Part shown: in pieces, positions 1 to 5,278 of the stretch
How positions within the stretch are numbered: position 1 is the first letter of the stretch
How the letters are laid out: every line of letters starts with the position of its first letter
Origin: Rikenellaceae bacterium
GTDB lineage: Bacteria; Bacteroidota; Bacteroidia; Bacteroidales; UBA932
Assembly (NCBI GenBank): GCA_003520315.1
Contig: DOVA01000245.1
Location: 1-5,278 of the forward strand
Length of the DNA stretch: 5,278 bases
Direction of reading: 5' to 3'
The notes under the pieces: model-generated
What the model saw: the letters and a program-made list of their open reading frames with translations, nothing else
What the model was told of the DNA's origin: nothing
Databases searched by the model: none
Translations under genes and position numbers: made by a program

Positions 1-16
1 CACGTCCGACGATGAG

Positions 17-49
17 CCTGAGGGGACGGTTATAACTTAATCCCTTAGG
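17..49 (+). other. Possible RNA stem-loop in the leader
   Basis: Bases 17-26 can pair with 41-49. A26-T41, G25-C42, G24-C43 and G23-C44 are Watson-Crick pairs, G22-T45 is a wobble, A21-T46 pairs, G20 bulges, and T19-A47, C18-G48 and C17-G49 close the stem around a 14-base loop. It excludes the alternative stems 3-7/24-28 and 41-44/48-51. The pairing is seen in the sequence; a function is only inferred. Confidence 0.3.
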
Positions 50-68
50 GACCACAGCGAAATTCTAC

Positions 69-86
69 GCAGGTATAGTCTCCTGC
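69..86 (+). other. Possible RNA hairpin GCAGG/CCTGC in the leader
   Basis: GCAGG (69-73) and CCTGC (82-86) are perfectly complementary across an 8-base loop. The hairpin marks the end of the less AT-rich part of the leader. It is followed by AAATTAATC rather than a run of T, so it does not look like an intrinsic terminator. It could be the last stem of a leader RNA, but a five-pair stem can also arise by chance. Confidence 0.3.
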
Positions 87-104
87 AAATTAATCATACA
101 TATT

Positions 105-122
105 TTAACTTTATATTGTTAA
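105..122. promoter_or_regulatory. Imperfect 18-bp palindrome just before the first gene, possible operator
   Basis: TTAACTTTATATTGTTAA is symmetric at 14 of 18 positions: the half-sites TTAACTTTA and TTAACAATA (other strand) differ at two bases. It lies six bases before the ATG at 129. ArgR/AhrC ARG boxes of other bacteria are also about 18-bp AT-rich palindromes, and an arginine operon is where one would expect such a site. It does not match the E. coli ARG box consensus, and AT-rich DNA gives such symmetry easily. The assignment is therefore an inference from position and shape only. Confidence 0.22.
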
Positions 123-128
123 TTACTA

Positions 129-743
129 ATGGATGTAGACATCTGTGTGGCTAATGCTAGCCATGTAAAGTATGCAGAAAGGATCTGCGAATTGATGTAT
201 ATCTCTTCACAGGAGAGGGGTACAGGCATTGCCAAAAGATCCCCTGACTATATTGCCGAAAAAATGATTGCGGGTAAGGCCGTTATAGCGTTAGCCGGAG
301 AGGAATTTGCGGGCTTTGCCTATATTGAAACATGGAGTCACAGCAAGTTTGTAGCCAATTCGGGTCTGATAGTTGCTCATCAGTTTAGAAAGTCAGGATT
401 GGCAAGAAGGATAAAAGCAAAAGTTTTTGAGCTTTCACGAACACTGTATCCTGATGCCAAGATTTTCAGTATTACCACAGGTCTTGCAGTTATGAAGCTT
501 AATACCGAATTGGGGTTTAAACCAGTTACATTTTCAGAGTTGACTGATGATGAAGAGTTTTGGAAAGGTTGCGAGGGATGTGTTAACTTTGATATTTTAC
601 AGAGGAATAACAGAAAAATGTGCCTTTGCACAGGATTACTTTATGATCCTGAAGAACACAAAGAATATAAAAAGCAGAATATAAAACCTCTTCCGCTTAT
701 CGTTTCAAAGATAAGTTCAATATTAACCTTTAAAAAATTGTAA
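129..743 (+). CDS. GNAT-family N-acyltransferase, candidate glutamate N-succinyltransferase (first step of arginine synthesis)
   Basis: This is a 204-residue soluble protein with a GNAT domain over roughly residues 3-135. The acyl-CoA pyrophosphate-binding motif A is at residues 80-96, with the R/Q-x-x-G-x-A signature as R87-K-S-G90-L-A92; N125 and the LGF at 128-130 resemble GNAT motif B. Residues 137-175 are a family-specific extension with two cysteine pairs, C148-x-x-C151 and C165-x-C167, which could bind a metal. The last ~25 residues are lysine-rich. It is the first gene of the operon, five bases before argG, and no classical argA or argJ is in the window. I recall that the Bacteroides thetaiotaomicron homologue beside argG (BT3761) was proposed from mutant fitness data as the glutamate N-succinyltransferase. 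ATG 129 is the first in-frame start after the TAA at 120-122. GNAT membership is strong; the substrate is inferred from context and that recalled report. Confidence 0.85.
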   Translation: MDVDICVANASHVKYAERICELMYISSQERGTGIAKRSPDYIAEKMIAGKAVIALAGEEFAGFAYIETWSHSKFVANSGLIVAHQFRKSGLARRIKAKVFELSRTLYPDAKIFSITTGLAVMKLNTELGFKPVTFSELTDDEEFWKGCEGCVNFDILQRNNRKMCLCTGLLYDPEEHKEYKKQNIKPLPLIVSKISSILTFKKL

Positions 744-748
744 AAGAG

Positions 749-1939
749 ATGAAAAGTAAAGTTGTTCTTGCATTCAGCGGCGGCCTTGATACATCTTTCT
801 GTATTCCTTATTTAAAAAGGGAGAGGGGCCTTGAGGTGCATACTGTTATGGTAAATACGGGAGGGTTTTCTCCTGAAGAGGAAAAGAAAATTGAGGATAG
901 AGCCATTGCTTTAGGGGCTGCTTCTCACAGATGTGTAAATGCTGTAAGTGAGTACTATTCCAAAGGTGTAAAATATCTTCTTTTTGGCAATATTCTCAAA
1001 AATGCTACTTATCCTCTTTCTGTCAGCTCTGAAAGAGCTTTTCAGGCTCTTGAAGTATTGAAGGTAGTAAATGAAGTTGGAGCGGAATTTGTGGCACACG
1101 GCAGCACGGGAGCTGGAAACGATCAGGTGAGATTTGACCTTGTTTTTGAAGTTATGGCACCTGAAGTTAAGATTATTGCTCCCATAAGGGAACTTTCCAT
1201 CAGTAGAAAGGAAGAGATAGAGTATCTCAATAAATGTGGATTTGATTTTTCGTGGGAAAAGGCTAAGTATTCTATAAATCAGGGTATTTGGGGTACAAGT
1301 ATAGGTGGAGTAGAGACTCTTAAATCTTCCGGTATTTTACCTGAAGAAGCTTACCCGTCTCAAGTAACCAAAGAGGGAAGCGAAAGAATAAAAATAACAT
1401 TCGAAAAAGGAGAACCTTGTGCACTCAATGGGGAAAAAATGGATCCAGTAAGTCTGATTTACAAGTTGAATTCTATAGCTTCTCCTTATGGTGTGGGCAG
1501 AGATATTCATGTCGGAGATACAATTATTGGCATTAAAGGCAGGGTTGCATTTGAGGCTGCTGCACCATTAATTCTCATTAAGTCACATCACCTGCTTGAA
1601 AAACACACACTTACAAAGGGACAGCTATACTGGAAAGATCAACTGGCCGGATGGTATGGACAGTTAATGCATGAAGCACAGTATTTGGATCCTGTAATGA
1701 GAAATATCGAACTTTTTCTCGAGGATACCCAAAAGAATGTTTGTGGCACCGTTGAAGTGGAACTCAGACCATATCATTTTGCAGTACTCGCTTGTGAAAG
1801 TAAATATGATCTCATGAATTCCAGGTTCGGAGAGTACGGAGAGGCAAACAGATCATTTACAGGGCAGGATGTAATTGGCTTCACTAAAGTTTTGGCTAAT
1901 CCGTTGAAAATATATTATTCTGTTCATGAAGAAGATTAA
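749..1939 (+). CDS. argG: Argininosuccinate synthase
   Basis: The enzyme joins citrulline and aspartate with ATP to give argininosuccinate, the penultimate step of arginine synthesis, in the cytoplasm. At 396 residues it is close to the usual ~400. The N-terminal ATP pyrophosphatase domain has the PP-loop AFSGGLDTS at residues 8-16. The citrulline/aspartate site region HGSTGAGNDQVRFD is at 117-130, where most bacteria have HGCTGKGNDQVRFE. YPLSVSSERA at 88-97 replaces the common YPLATSLARP but keeps R96, and YSINQGIWG at 174-182 replaces YSIDENLWG-like sequences. These variants match, from memory, a Bacteroidetes branch and should not abolish activity. The C-terminal part (about 200-396) is the synthetase and oligomerisation region. 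The ATG lies five bases after the GNAT stop and places the PP-loop at the normal distance from the start. The 3' end overlaps argC by 14 bp, suggesting translational coupling. Confidence 0.97.
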   Translation: MKSKVVLAFSGGLDTSFCIPYLKRERGLEVHTVMVNTGGFSPEEEKKIEDRAIALGAASHRCVNAVSEYYSKGVKYLLFGNILKNATYPLSVSSERAFQALEVLKVVNEVGAEFVAHGSTGAGNDQVRFDLVFEVMAPEVKIIAPIRELSISRKEEIEYLNKCGFDFSWEKAKYSINQGIWGTSIGGVETLKSSGILPEEAYPSQVTKEGSERIKITFEKGEPCALNGEKMDPVSLIYKLNSIASPYGVGRDIHVGDTIIGIKGRVAFEAAAPLILIKSHHLLEKHTLTKGQLYWKDQLAGWYGQLMHEAQYLDPVMRNIELFLEDTQKNVCGTVEVELRPYHFAVLACESKYDLMNSRFGEYGEANRSFTGQDVIGFTKVLANPLKIYYSVHEED

Positions 1940-2924
1940 GGCAGCAATAGCAGGAGGCACAGGATATACGGCCGGGGAATTGATCAGAATTCTAATACGT
2001 CATCCTTATGTAGAGATAATTTCTGTTCTTAGCAGCAGCACTCCCGGGGCGAAGATTACATCATTTCACAGAGATCTGCTTGGAGAAACAGATATGTGTT
2101 TTGTAGACAAGGTAGAATTTGCCAAGGCTCTTTCCGGGACAGATGTGGTATTTCTTTGTCTCGGTCACGGGCTGTCTAGGGAATTTCTCGATGAGTATAA
2201 TCTTGGTAAAAAATGCAAAGTCATAGATCTTGGTAATGATTTCAGAATTGAAGGAGAATATGGAGATTTCCATTTTGTCTATGGTCTATGTGATCTTTTT
2301 CGCGAGAAGATAAGAAACGCATCTTATATTGCAAACCCGGGTTGTTTTGCTACAGCCATTCTTCTTGCACTTTCTCCTTTGGCTATTGTTGAAGAACTGT
2401 CTGATGAAATTCATATACACGCTATTACAGGTTCAACGGGTGCCGGAAGGAAACTTTCGGAGAGCTCTAATTTTAGTTATAGAGACAATAATATTTCTGT
2501 ATACAAACCTTTTACCCATCAGCACATTCCTGAAATAAGGAAGAGCCTTGCCGAGCTTTCGGGAAGCGATATTCCGCAAATCAATTTTGTGCCTTTGAGA
2601 GGGGATTTTACCAGGGGAATTTTTGCGAGTATCTATACACGAGCCTCAGAGAGGTTTGATTTAAGTGAGATGATTGAACATTTCAACTCTGTTTACAAAA
2701 ACTCCCCATATGTGATAATCTCCGATGATAGTATTTCGCTTAAAGAAGTAGCTAATACAAACAAGGCCTTAATTCATGTGGAGAAGCATAATGGTTACTG
2801 GCATTTGACATCAGTTATTGACAATCTTATCAAGGGCGCATCCGGACAAGCGATTCAAAATATGAATATTATGTTCGGTTATGAAGAAAACTGCGCTCTC
2901 AGCTTAAAAGGAAGCGCATTTTAA
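1926..2924 (+). CDS. argC: N-acyl-gamma-glutamyl-phosphate reductase
   Basis: This NADPH-dependent reductase converts N-acylglutamyl phosphate to N-acylglutamate semialdehyde; in this pathway the acyl group is probably succinyl. At 332 residues it is typical of the shorter ArgC type. The Rossmann nucleotide loop AGGTGYTAGEL is at residues 9-19, directly after the start, which supports this ATG although it lies inside the end of argG. The active-site loop NPGCFAT at 137-143 carries the catalytic C140. ITGSTGAGRKLSES (167-180) and FTHQHIPEI (196-204) form the substrate side, with H198 or H200 as the likely general acid/base. KGASGQAIQNMN at 303-314 is the conserved C-terminal cofactor motif. 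The stop is two bases before argD. Nothing is missing. The sequence alone does not separate acetyl from succinyl specificity; that rests on argF' downstream. Confidence 0.97.
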   Translation: MKKIKAAIAGGTGYTAGELIRILIRHPYVEIISVLSSSTPGAKITSFHRDLLGETDMCFVDKVEFAKALSGTDVVFLCLGHGLSREFLDEYNLGKKCKVIDLGNDFRIEGEYGDFHFVYGLCDLFREKIRNASYIANPGCFATAILLALSPLAIVEELSDEIHIHAITGSTGAGRKLSESSNFSYRDNNISVYKPFTHQHIPEIRKSLAELSGSDIPQINFVPLRGDFTRGIFASIYTRASERFDLSEMIEHFNSVYKNSPYVIISDDSISLKEVANTNKALIHVEKHNGYWHLTSVIDNLIKGASGQAIQNMNIMFGYEENCALSLKGSAF

Positions 2925-2926
2925 AT

Positions 2927-4069
2927 ATGAAATCGTTTAACGTATATAAAACTTGGACTGTTGAGCCTGTCAAGGCTAAAGGCTGCAAAGTGTGGGACAG
3001 AGACGGAATAGAATATCTGGATCTTTATGGTGGACATGCAGTTATCTCGATTGGGCATGCTCACCCTTACTATGTAAAAATGCTTTGTGAGCAGATGGAA
3101 AAGATCAGTTTTTATTCTAATTCTGTACAAAATTCTTTACAAGTCGAGCTTGCCGACAAGTTAGGGAAAATAAGTGGGTATGATGATTATTCGCTGTTTC
3201 TTTGTAACTCAGGCGCGGAGGCTAATGAAAATGCTCTCAAGCTTGCTTCATTTGCCTCAGGGAAGAAAAGAGTCGTTTCATTTAAGGAGGCATTTCATGG
3301 AAGGACATCAGGAGCGGTTGCCGTAACTGACAATCCAAATTATGAAAGCCCTTTTAATGCCGGACATGAGGTGACATTTGTGCCGATTAATTCAGTCTCT
3401 GCAGTTGAAAACGAACTCTCCAAGGGGGATGTTGCTGCTGTAATAATTGAGGGGATACAAGGAGTTGCAGGAATATACGAACCTGATGCTTCGTTCCTTA
3501 AAGAGCTAAGTTTATTGACCAGGAAATTCGGAGCCTTTCTTATTCTTGATGAAGTTCAATCTGGCTATGGCAGAACTGGTCAATTTTTTGCTCACCAACA
3601 TTCCGGAATCAAGCCTGATATCATAACAACAGCCAAAGGTATGGGCAACGGATTTCCAATAGGTGGAGTAATAATCTCATCTGAAATAAAACCGGTACCC
3701 GGCATGCTGGGAAGTACATTTGGAGGAAATCATCTGGCCTGTACCGCTGCTATTGCTGTTCTCGATGTACTTCAGTCAGAATCGCTGATACAAAATGCAG
3801 CAATAGTGGGAGAATGGTTGATTGCATCCCTTAAGAAAATACAAGCCGATATTCCGGGAAAAATAACTTCTGTTCGTGGCAGGGGATTAATGATTGGAAT
3901 AGAATTGGATAATAAATATATCGAAGTCAGAGACAGACTTTTATTTGAGAATCATATTTTTACAGGAGGCTCTAAATCAAATATTATCAGAATTTTACCT
4001 CCACTTACGATTTCGATGGAAGAGGCAGAATATTTTTTAAAATCAATTACCTACCAGTTAAATAGATAA
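2927..4069 (+). CDS. argD: N-acylornithine aminotransferase (class III, PLP-dependent)
   Basis: The enzyme transfers an amino group from glutamate to N-acylglutamate semialdehyde, giving N-acylornithine, most likely the succinyl form here. At 380 residues it matches the ArgD/AstC length. Seen in the protein: GGHAVISIGHAHP at 35-47; the phosphate-binding NSGAEANE at 94-101; FHGRT at 123-127, with the aromatic residue that stacks on the cofactor ring; LDEVQSGYGRTG at 207-218, with D208 holding the pyridine nitrogen; and TTAKGMGNGFPIG at 234-246, with K237 as the lysine forming the Schiff base. FGGNHLACTAA (265-275) and IRILPPL (354-360) are also typical, and R355 may contact the substrate carboxylate. 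The start is two bases after the argC stop. ArgD enzymes sometimes also act in lysine synthesis as succinyldiaminopimelate transaminase, which cannot be excluded. GabT or RocD are less likely given the operon. Confidence 0.96.
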   Translation: MKSFNVYKTWTVEPVKAKGCKVWDRDGIEYLDLYGGHAVISIGHAHPYYVKMLCEQMEKISFYSNSVQNSLQVELADKLGKISGYDDYSLFLCNSGAEANENALKLASFASGKKRVVSFKEAFHGRTSGAVAVTDNPNYESPFNAGHEVTFVPINSVSAVENELSKGDVAAVIIEGIQGVAGIYEPDASFLKELSLLTRKFGAFLILDEVQSGYGRTGQFFAHQHSGIKPDIITTAKGMGNGFPIGGVIISSEIKPVPGMLGSTFGGNHLACTAAIAVLDVLQSESLIQNAAIVGEWLIASLKKIQADIPGKITSVRGRGLMIGIELDNKYIEVRDRLLFENHIFTGGSKSNIIRILPPLTISMEEAEYFLKSITYQLNR

Positions 4070-4071
4070 TA

Positions 4072-5028
4072 ATGAATAAATTCACTTGTGTTAAAGATAT
4101 AGAGCCGTTAAATATTGCTTTGGCAAAAGCGACTGAGGTTAAAGCCAATCCATTTGCAGATCAGGCTTTAGGTAAAAATAAAACTTTATTGATGATTTTT
4201 TTCAATTCAAGCCTCAGGACTCGTTTAAGTACTCAAAAAGCTGCAATGAATCTCGGAATGAATGTGATTGTGTTGGATATCAATCAAGGAGCATGGAAAC
4301 TTGAAACAGAGAGGGGGGTAGTAATGGACGGAGATAAGTCTGAACATATACTTGAAGCAATCCCTGTTATGGGCTCATATTGTGATATTATGGGCGTAAG
4401 GTCTTTTGCCAAACTTGAGGATAAATCTTACGACTACAGCGAGATAATTCTCAATCAATTTATAGAATATTCAGGGAGACCGGTATTCAGCATGGAATCT
4501 GCAACACGCCATCCGCTTCAGAGTTTTGCAGATTTAATTACTATTGAGGAGTATAAGAAAGTTGAACGACCCAAGGTTGTTCTTACATGGGCTCCTCACC
4601 CCAAACCGCTTCCACAGGCAGTGGCAAACTCTTTTGCGGAATGGATGAATGCGACAGACTATGAATTTGTCATTACTCATCCCGAGGGCTATGAACTCTC
4701 CGAAGAGTTTACCAAAGGTGCCAAAATCGAATATGATGTGGAAGCGGCTTACAAAAACGCAGATTTTATTTATGCAAAAAACTGGTCTAAATTTAGAGAC
4801 CCTGACTACGGAAAAGTTGTAAACAAAGATAGAAACTGGACTGTAGATGCACGAAAGATGAAACTTACAAATAACGCCAAATTCATGCACTGCCTGCCTG
4901 TAAGAAGAAATATGATTGTAACAGATGAGGTCATAGAATCACCTGACTCAATCGTTATCCCGGAAGCAGCAAACAGAGTAGTTTCGGCCCAGGTAGTGCT
5001 AAAAGAGATGTTAAAATCTATAACTTAA
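4072..5028 (+). CDS. argF': N-succinylornithine carbamoyltransferase
   Basis: It transfers the carbamoyl group from carbamoyl phosphate to N-succinylornithine, giving N-succinylcitrulline, in place of the ornithine carbamoyltransferase (ArgF) of most bacteria. At 318 residues it aligns without gaps, over the first 100 residues I could recall, to the crystallised Bacteroides fragilis enzyme. The carbamoyl phosphate loop is FFNSSLRTR (43-51), unlike the STRT of true ArgF. W75 in QGAWKLE is characteristic of the acylornithine branch. R110 follows in MGVR, HPLQS is at 147-151, the proline-rich loop TWAPHPKPLPQ at 172-182, K236 in YAKNW, and HCLPVRRN at 273-280. Residue 90, which separates succinyl from acetyl substrates, is Ser in GDKSEH, where the B. 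fragilis enzyme has Pro and the acetylornithine enzyme has Glu; Ser is compatible with succinyl. These enzymes are trimers with a knotted fold. It starts two bases after the argD stop. Confidence 0.95.
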   Translation: MNKFTCVKDIEPLNIALAKATEVKANPFADQALGKNKTLLMIFFNSSLRTRLSTQKAAMNLGMNVIVLDINQGAWKLETERGVVMDGDKSEHILEAIPVMGSYCDIMGVRSFAKLEDKSYDYSEIILNQFIEYSGRPVFSMESATRHPLQSFADLITIEEYKKVERPKVVLTWAPHPKPLPQAVANSFAEWMNATDYEFVITHPEGYELSEEFTKGAKIEYDVEAAYKNADFIYAKNWSKFRDPDYGKVVNKDRNWTVDARKMKLTNNAKFMHCLPVRRNMIVTDEVIESPDSIVIPEAANRVVSAQVVLKEMLKSIT

Positions 5029-5041
5029 CTAATTGAATGTT

Positions 5042-5278
5042 ATGAAACAGCTTACAGTTGTCAAAATAGGAGGAAATATTGTTGATCGTTCGGCTGCTCT
5101 TGAAGAATTTTTAAAGCAGTTGGGCAAAGAGAGTGGACCGAGAGTGCTTGTTCACGGTGGAGGCGCTATGGCCACAGAGCTATCTTCAAAGATAGGTCTT
5201 AAAGTAAATATGCAGGAGGGAAGAAGAGTAACTGACATGGATACTCTTAAGCTTGTTACAATGGTTTATGCCGGCTGG
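5042..5278 (+). CDS. argB: N-acylglutamate kinase, 5' part only (cut by the window edge)
   Basis: Only the first 79 codons of an expected ~255-265 are present; the frame is open to the last base. ArgB phosphorylates N-acylglutamate, the step after the GNAT enzyme and before ArgC. The start of the amino acid kinase fold is clear: VVKIGGN at residues 6-12, with K8 as the phosphate-contacting lysine; LVHGGGA at 36-42, the glycine-rich loop; and GRRVTD at 60-65, where R62 corresponds to the arginine that binds the acylglutamate carboxylate. ATG 5042 gives the normal short N-terminus; an in-frame TTG at 5033 would add three residues and is less likely. It lies 13 bases after argF', the largest gap in the operon, with no terminator between, so it should be co-transcribed. 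Arginine-sensitive ArgB proteins usually carry an extra N-terminal helix, which is absent here. Confidence 0.95.
   Translation, partial: MKQLTVVKIGGNIVDRSAALEEFLKQLGKESGPRVLVHGGGAMATELSSKIGLKVNMQEGRRVTDMDTLKLVTMVYAGW

Larger units (their letters stand above)
1..128 (+). other. Leader region of the arg operon, no recognised RNA family
   Basis: No gene of useful length fits here. Bases 1-90 are clearly less AT-rich than bases 91-128 and contain several complementary segments: 3-7 with 24-28, 17-26 with 41-49, 41-44 with 48-51, and 69-73 with 82-86. Some of these pairings exclude each other. I compared it from memory with common riboswitches, tmRNA, RNase P RNA, SRP RNA and group I/II introns and recognised none. 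It may be the 3' part of a structured 5' leader controlling the operon, or the end of an upstream transcription unit: the frame 2-40 would read as the C-terminal tail of a protein ending at TAA 38-40. The window edge prevents a decision. No convincing Bacteroidetes -33/-7 promoter was found, so the promoter may lie upstream of the window. Confidence 0.4.

Noticed and set aside
2..40. The end of an upstream protein gene: one frame reads TSDDEPEGTVIT then TAA.
   Set aside because: Twelve codons are too few to judge, another frame gives the MSLRGRL short frame, and the stretch also forms stems. It remains possible but cannot be supported.
69..86. Group I intron-like P7 segment (GGTATAGTCTCC resembles the conserved 3' strand).
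   Set aside because: The partner GACTA strand and the other core elements are absent from the preceding bases in the window.
69..90. Intrinsic terminator at the GCAGG/CCTGC hairpin.
   Set aside because: The stem is only five pairs and is followed by AAATTAAT, not a run of T.
88..120. Bacteroidetes promoter with a -7 box at TATATTG (112-118 region).
   Set aside because: The box lacks one T of TAnnTTTG, no TTTG-like -33 element lies about 20 bases upstream, and the start would fall almost on the ATG.
4534..4890. 118-codon minus-strand reading frame opposite argF'.
   Set aside because: It lies wholly within the well-conserved argF' gene, resembles no protein family, and is cysteine- and phenylalanine-rich as expected of an antisense shadow. 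The shorter overlapping frames elsewhere were rejected for the same reason.
4072..5028. Ordinary ornithine carbamoyltransferase or an aspartate/putrescine carbamoyltransferase.
   Set aside because: The SSLRTR loop, W75 region, proline-rich loop and near-identity to the remembered B. fragilis N-succinylornithine enzyme place it in the acylornithine branch.
5037..5045. Tiny frame ATG-TTA-TGA whose stop overlaps the argB start.
   Set aside because: Two codons in AT-rich DNA are expected by chance; nothing suggests a regulatory role.

Overview
The window is most of an arginine biosynthesis operon from a member of the Bacteroidetes, probably Bacteroidales or a close relative. Three things point there. 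The carbamoyltransferase closely resembles, from memory, the Bacteroides fragilis N-succinylornithine carbamoyltransferase. The argG product has the Bacteroidetes-style variants of the family motifs. The DNA is moderately AT-rich and its gene starts lack Shine-Dalgarno sequences. All genes are on the + strand and are read in one direction.

Layout: positions 1-128 are a non-coding leader whose first ~90 bases are less AT-rich and can form several short helices; the last ~40 bases are very AT-rich and contain an 18-bp imperfect palindrome. Then come a GNAT-family acyltransferase (129-743), argG (749-1939), argC (1926-2924, overlapping argG by 14 bp), argD (2927-4069), argF' (4072-5028) and the first 79 codons of argB (5042 to the window edge). 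Intergenic gaps are 5, -14, 2, 2 and 13 bp, so a single transcript with translational coupling is very likely.

Together the genes would make arginine by the Bacteroidetes route through N-succinylated intermediates. The GNAT enzyme is the candidate for acylating glutamate. ArgB phosphorylates the acylglutamate, ArgC reduces it to the semialdehyde, ArgD transaminates it to acylornithine, ArgF' carbamoylates that to acylcitrulline, and ArgG joins citrulline to aspartate after a deacylase has removed the acyl group. The deacylase (argE-like) and argH are not in the window and may lie downstream of argB.

No mobile element, tRNA, rRNA, CRISPR array or defence gene is visible. This looks like a conserved metabolic operon rather than a new system. 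The points most worth a second look are the GNAT protein with its four paired cysteines, Ser instead of Pro at the succinyl/acetyl specificity position of ArgF', and the unexplained structured leader.
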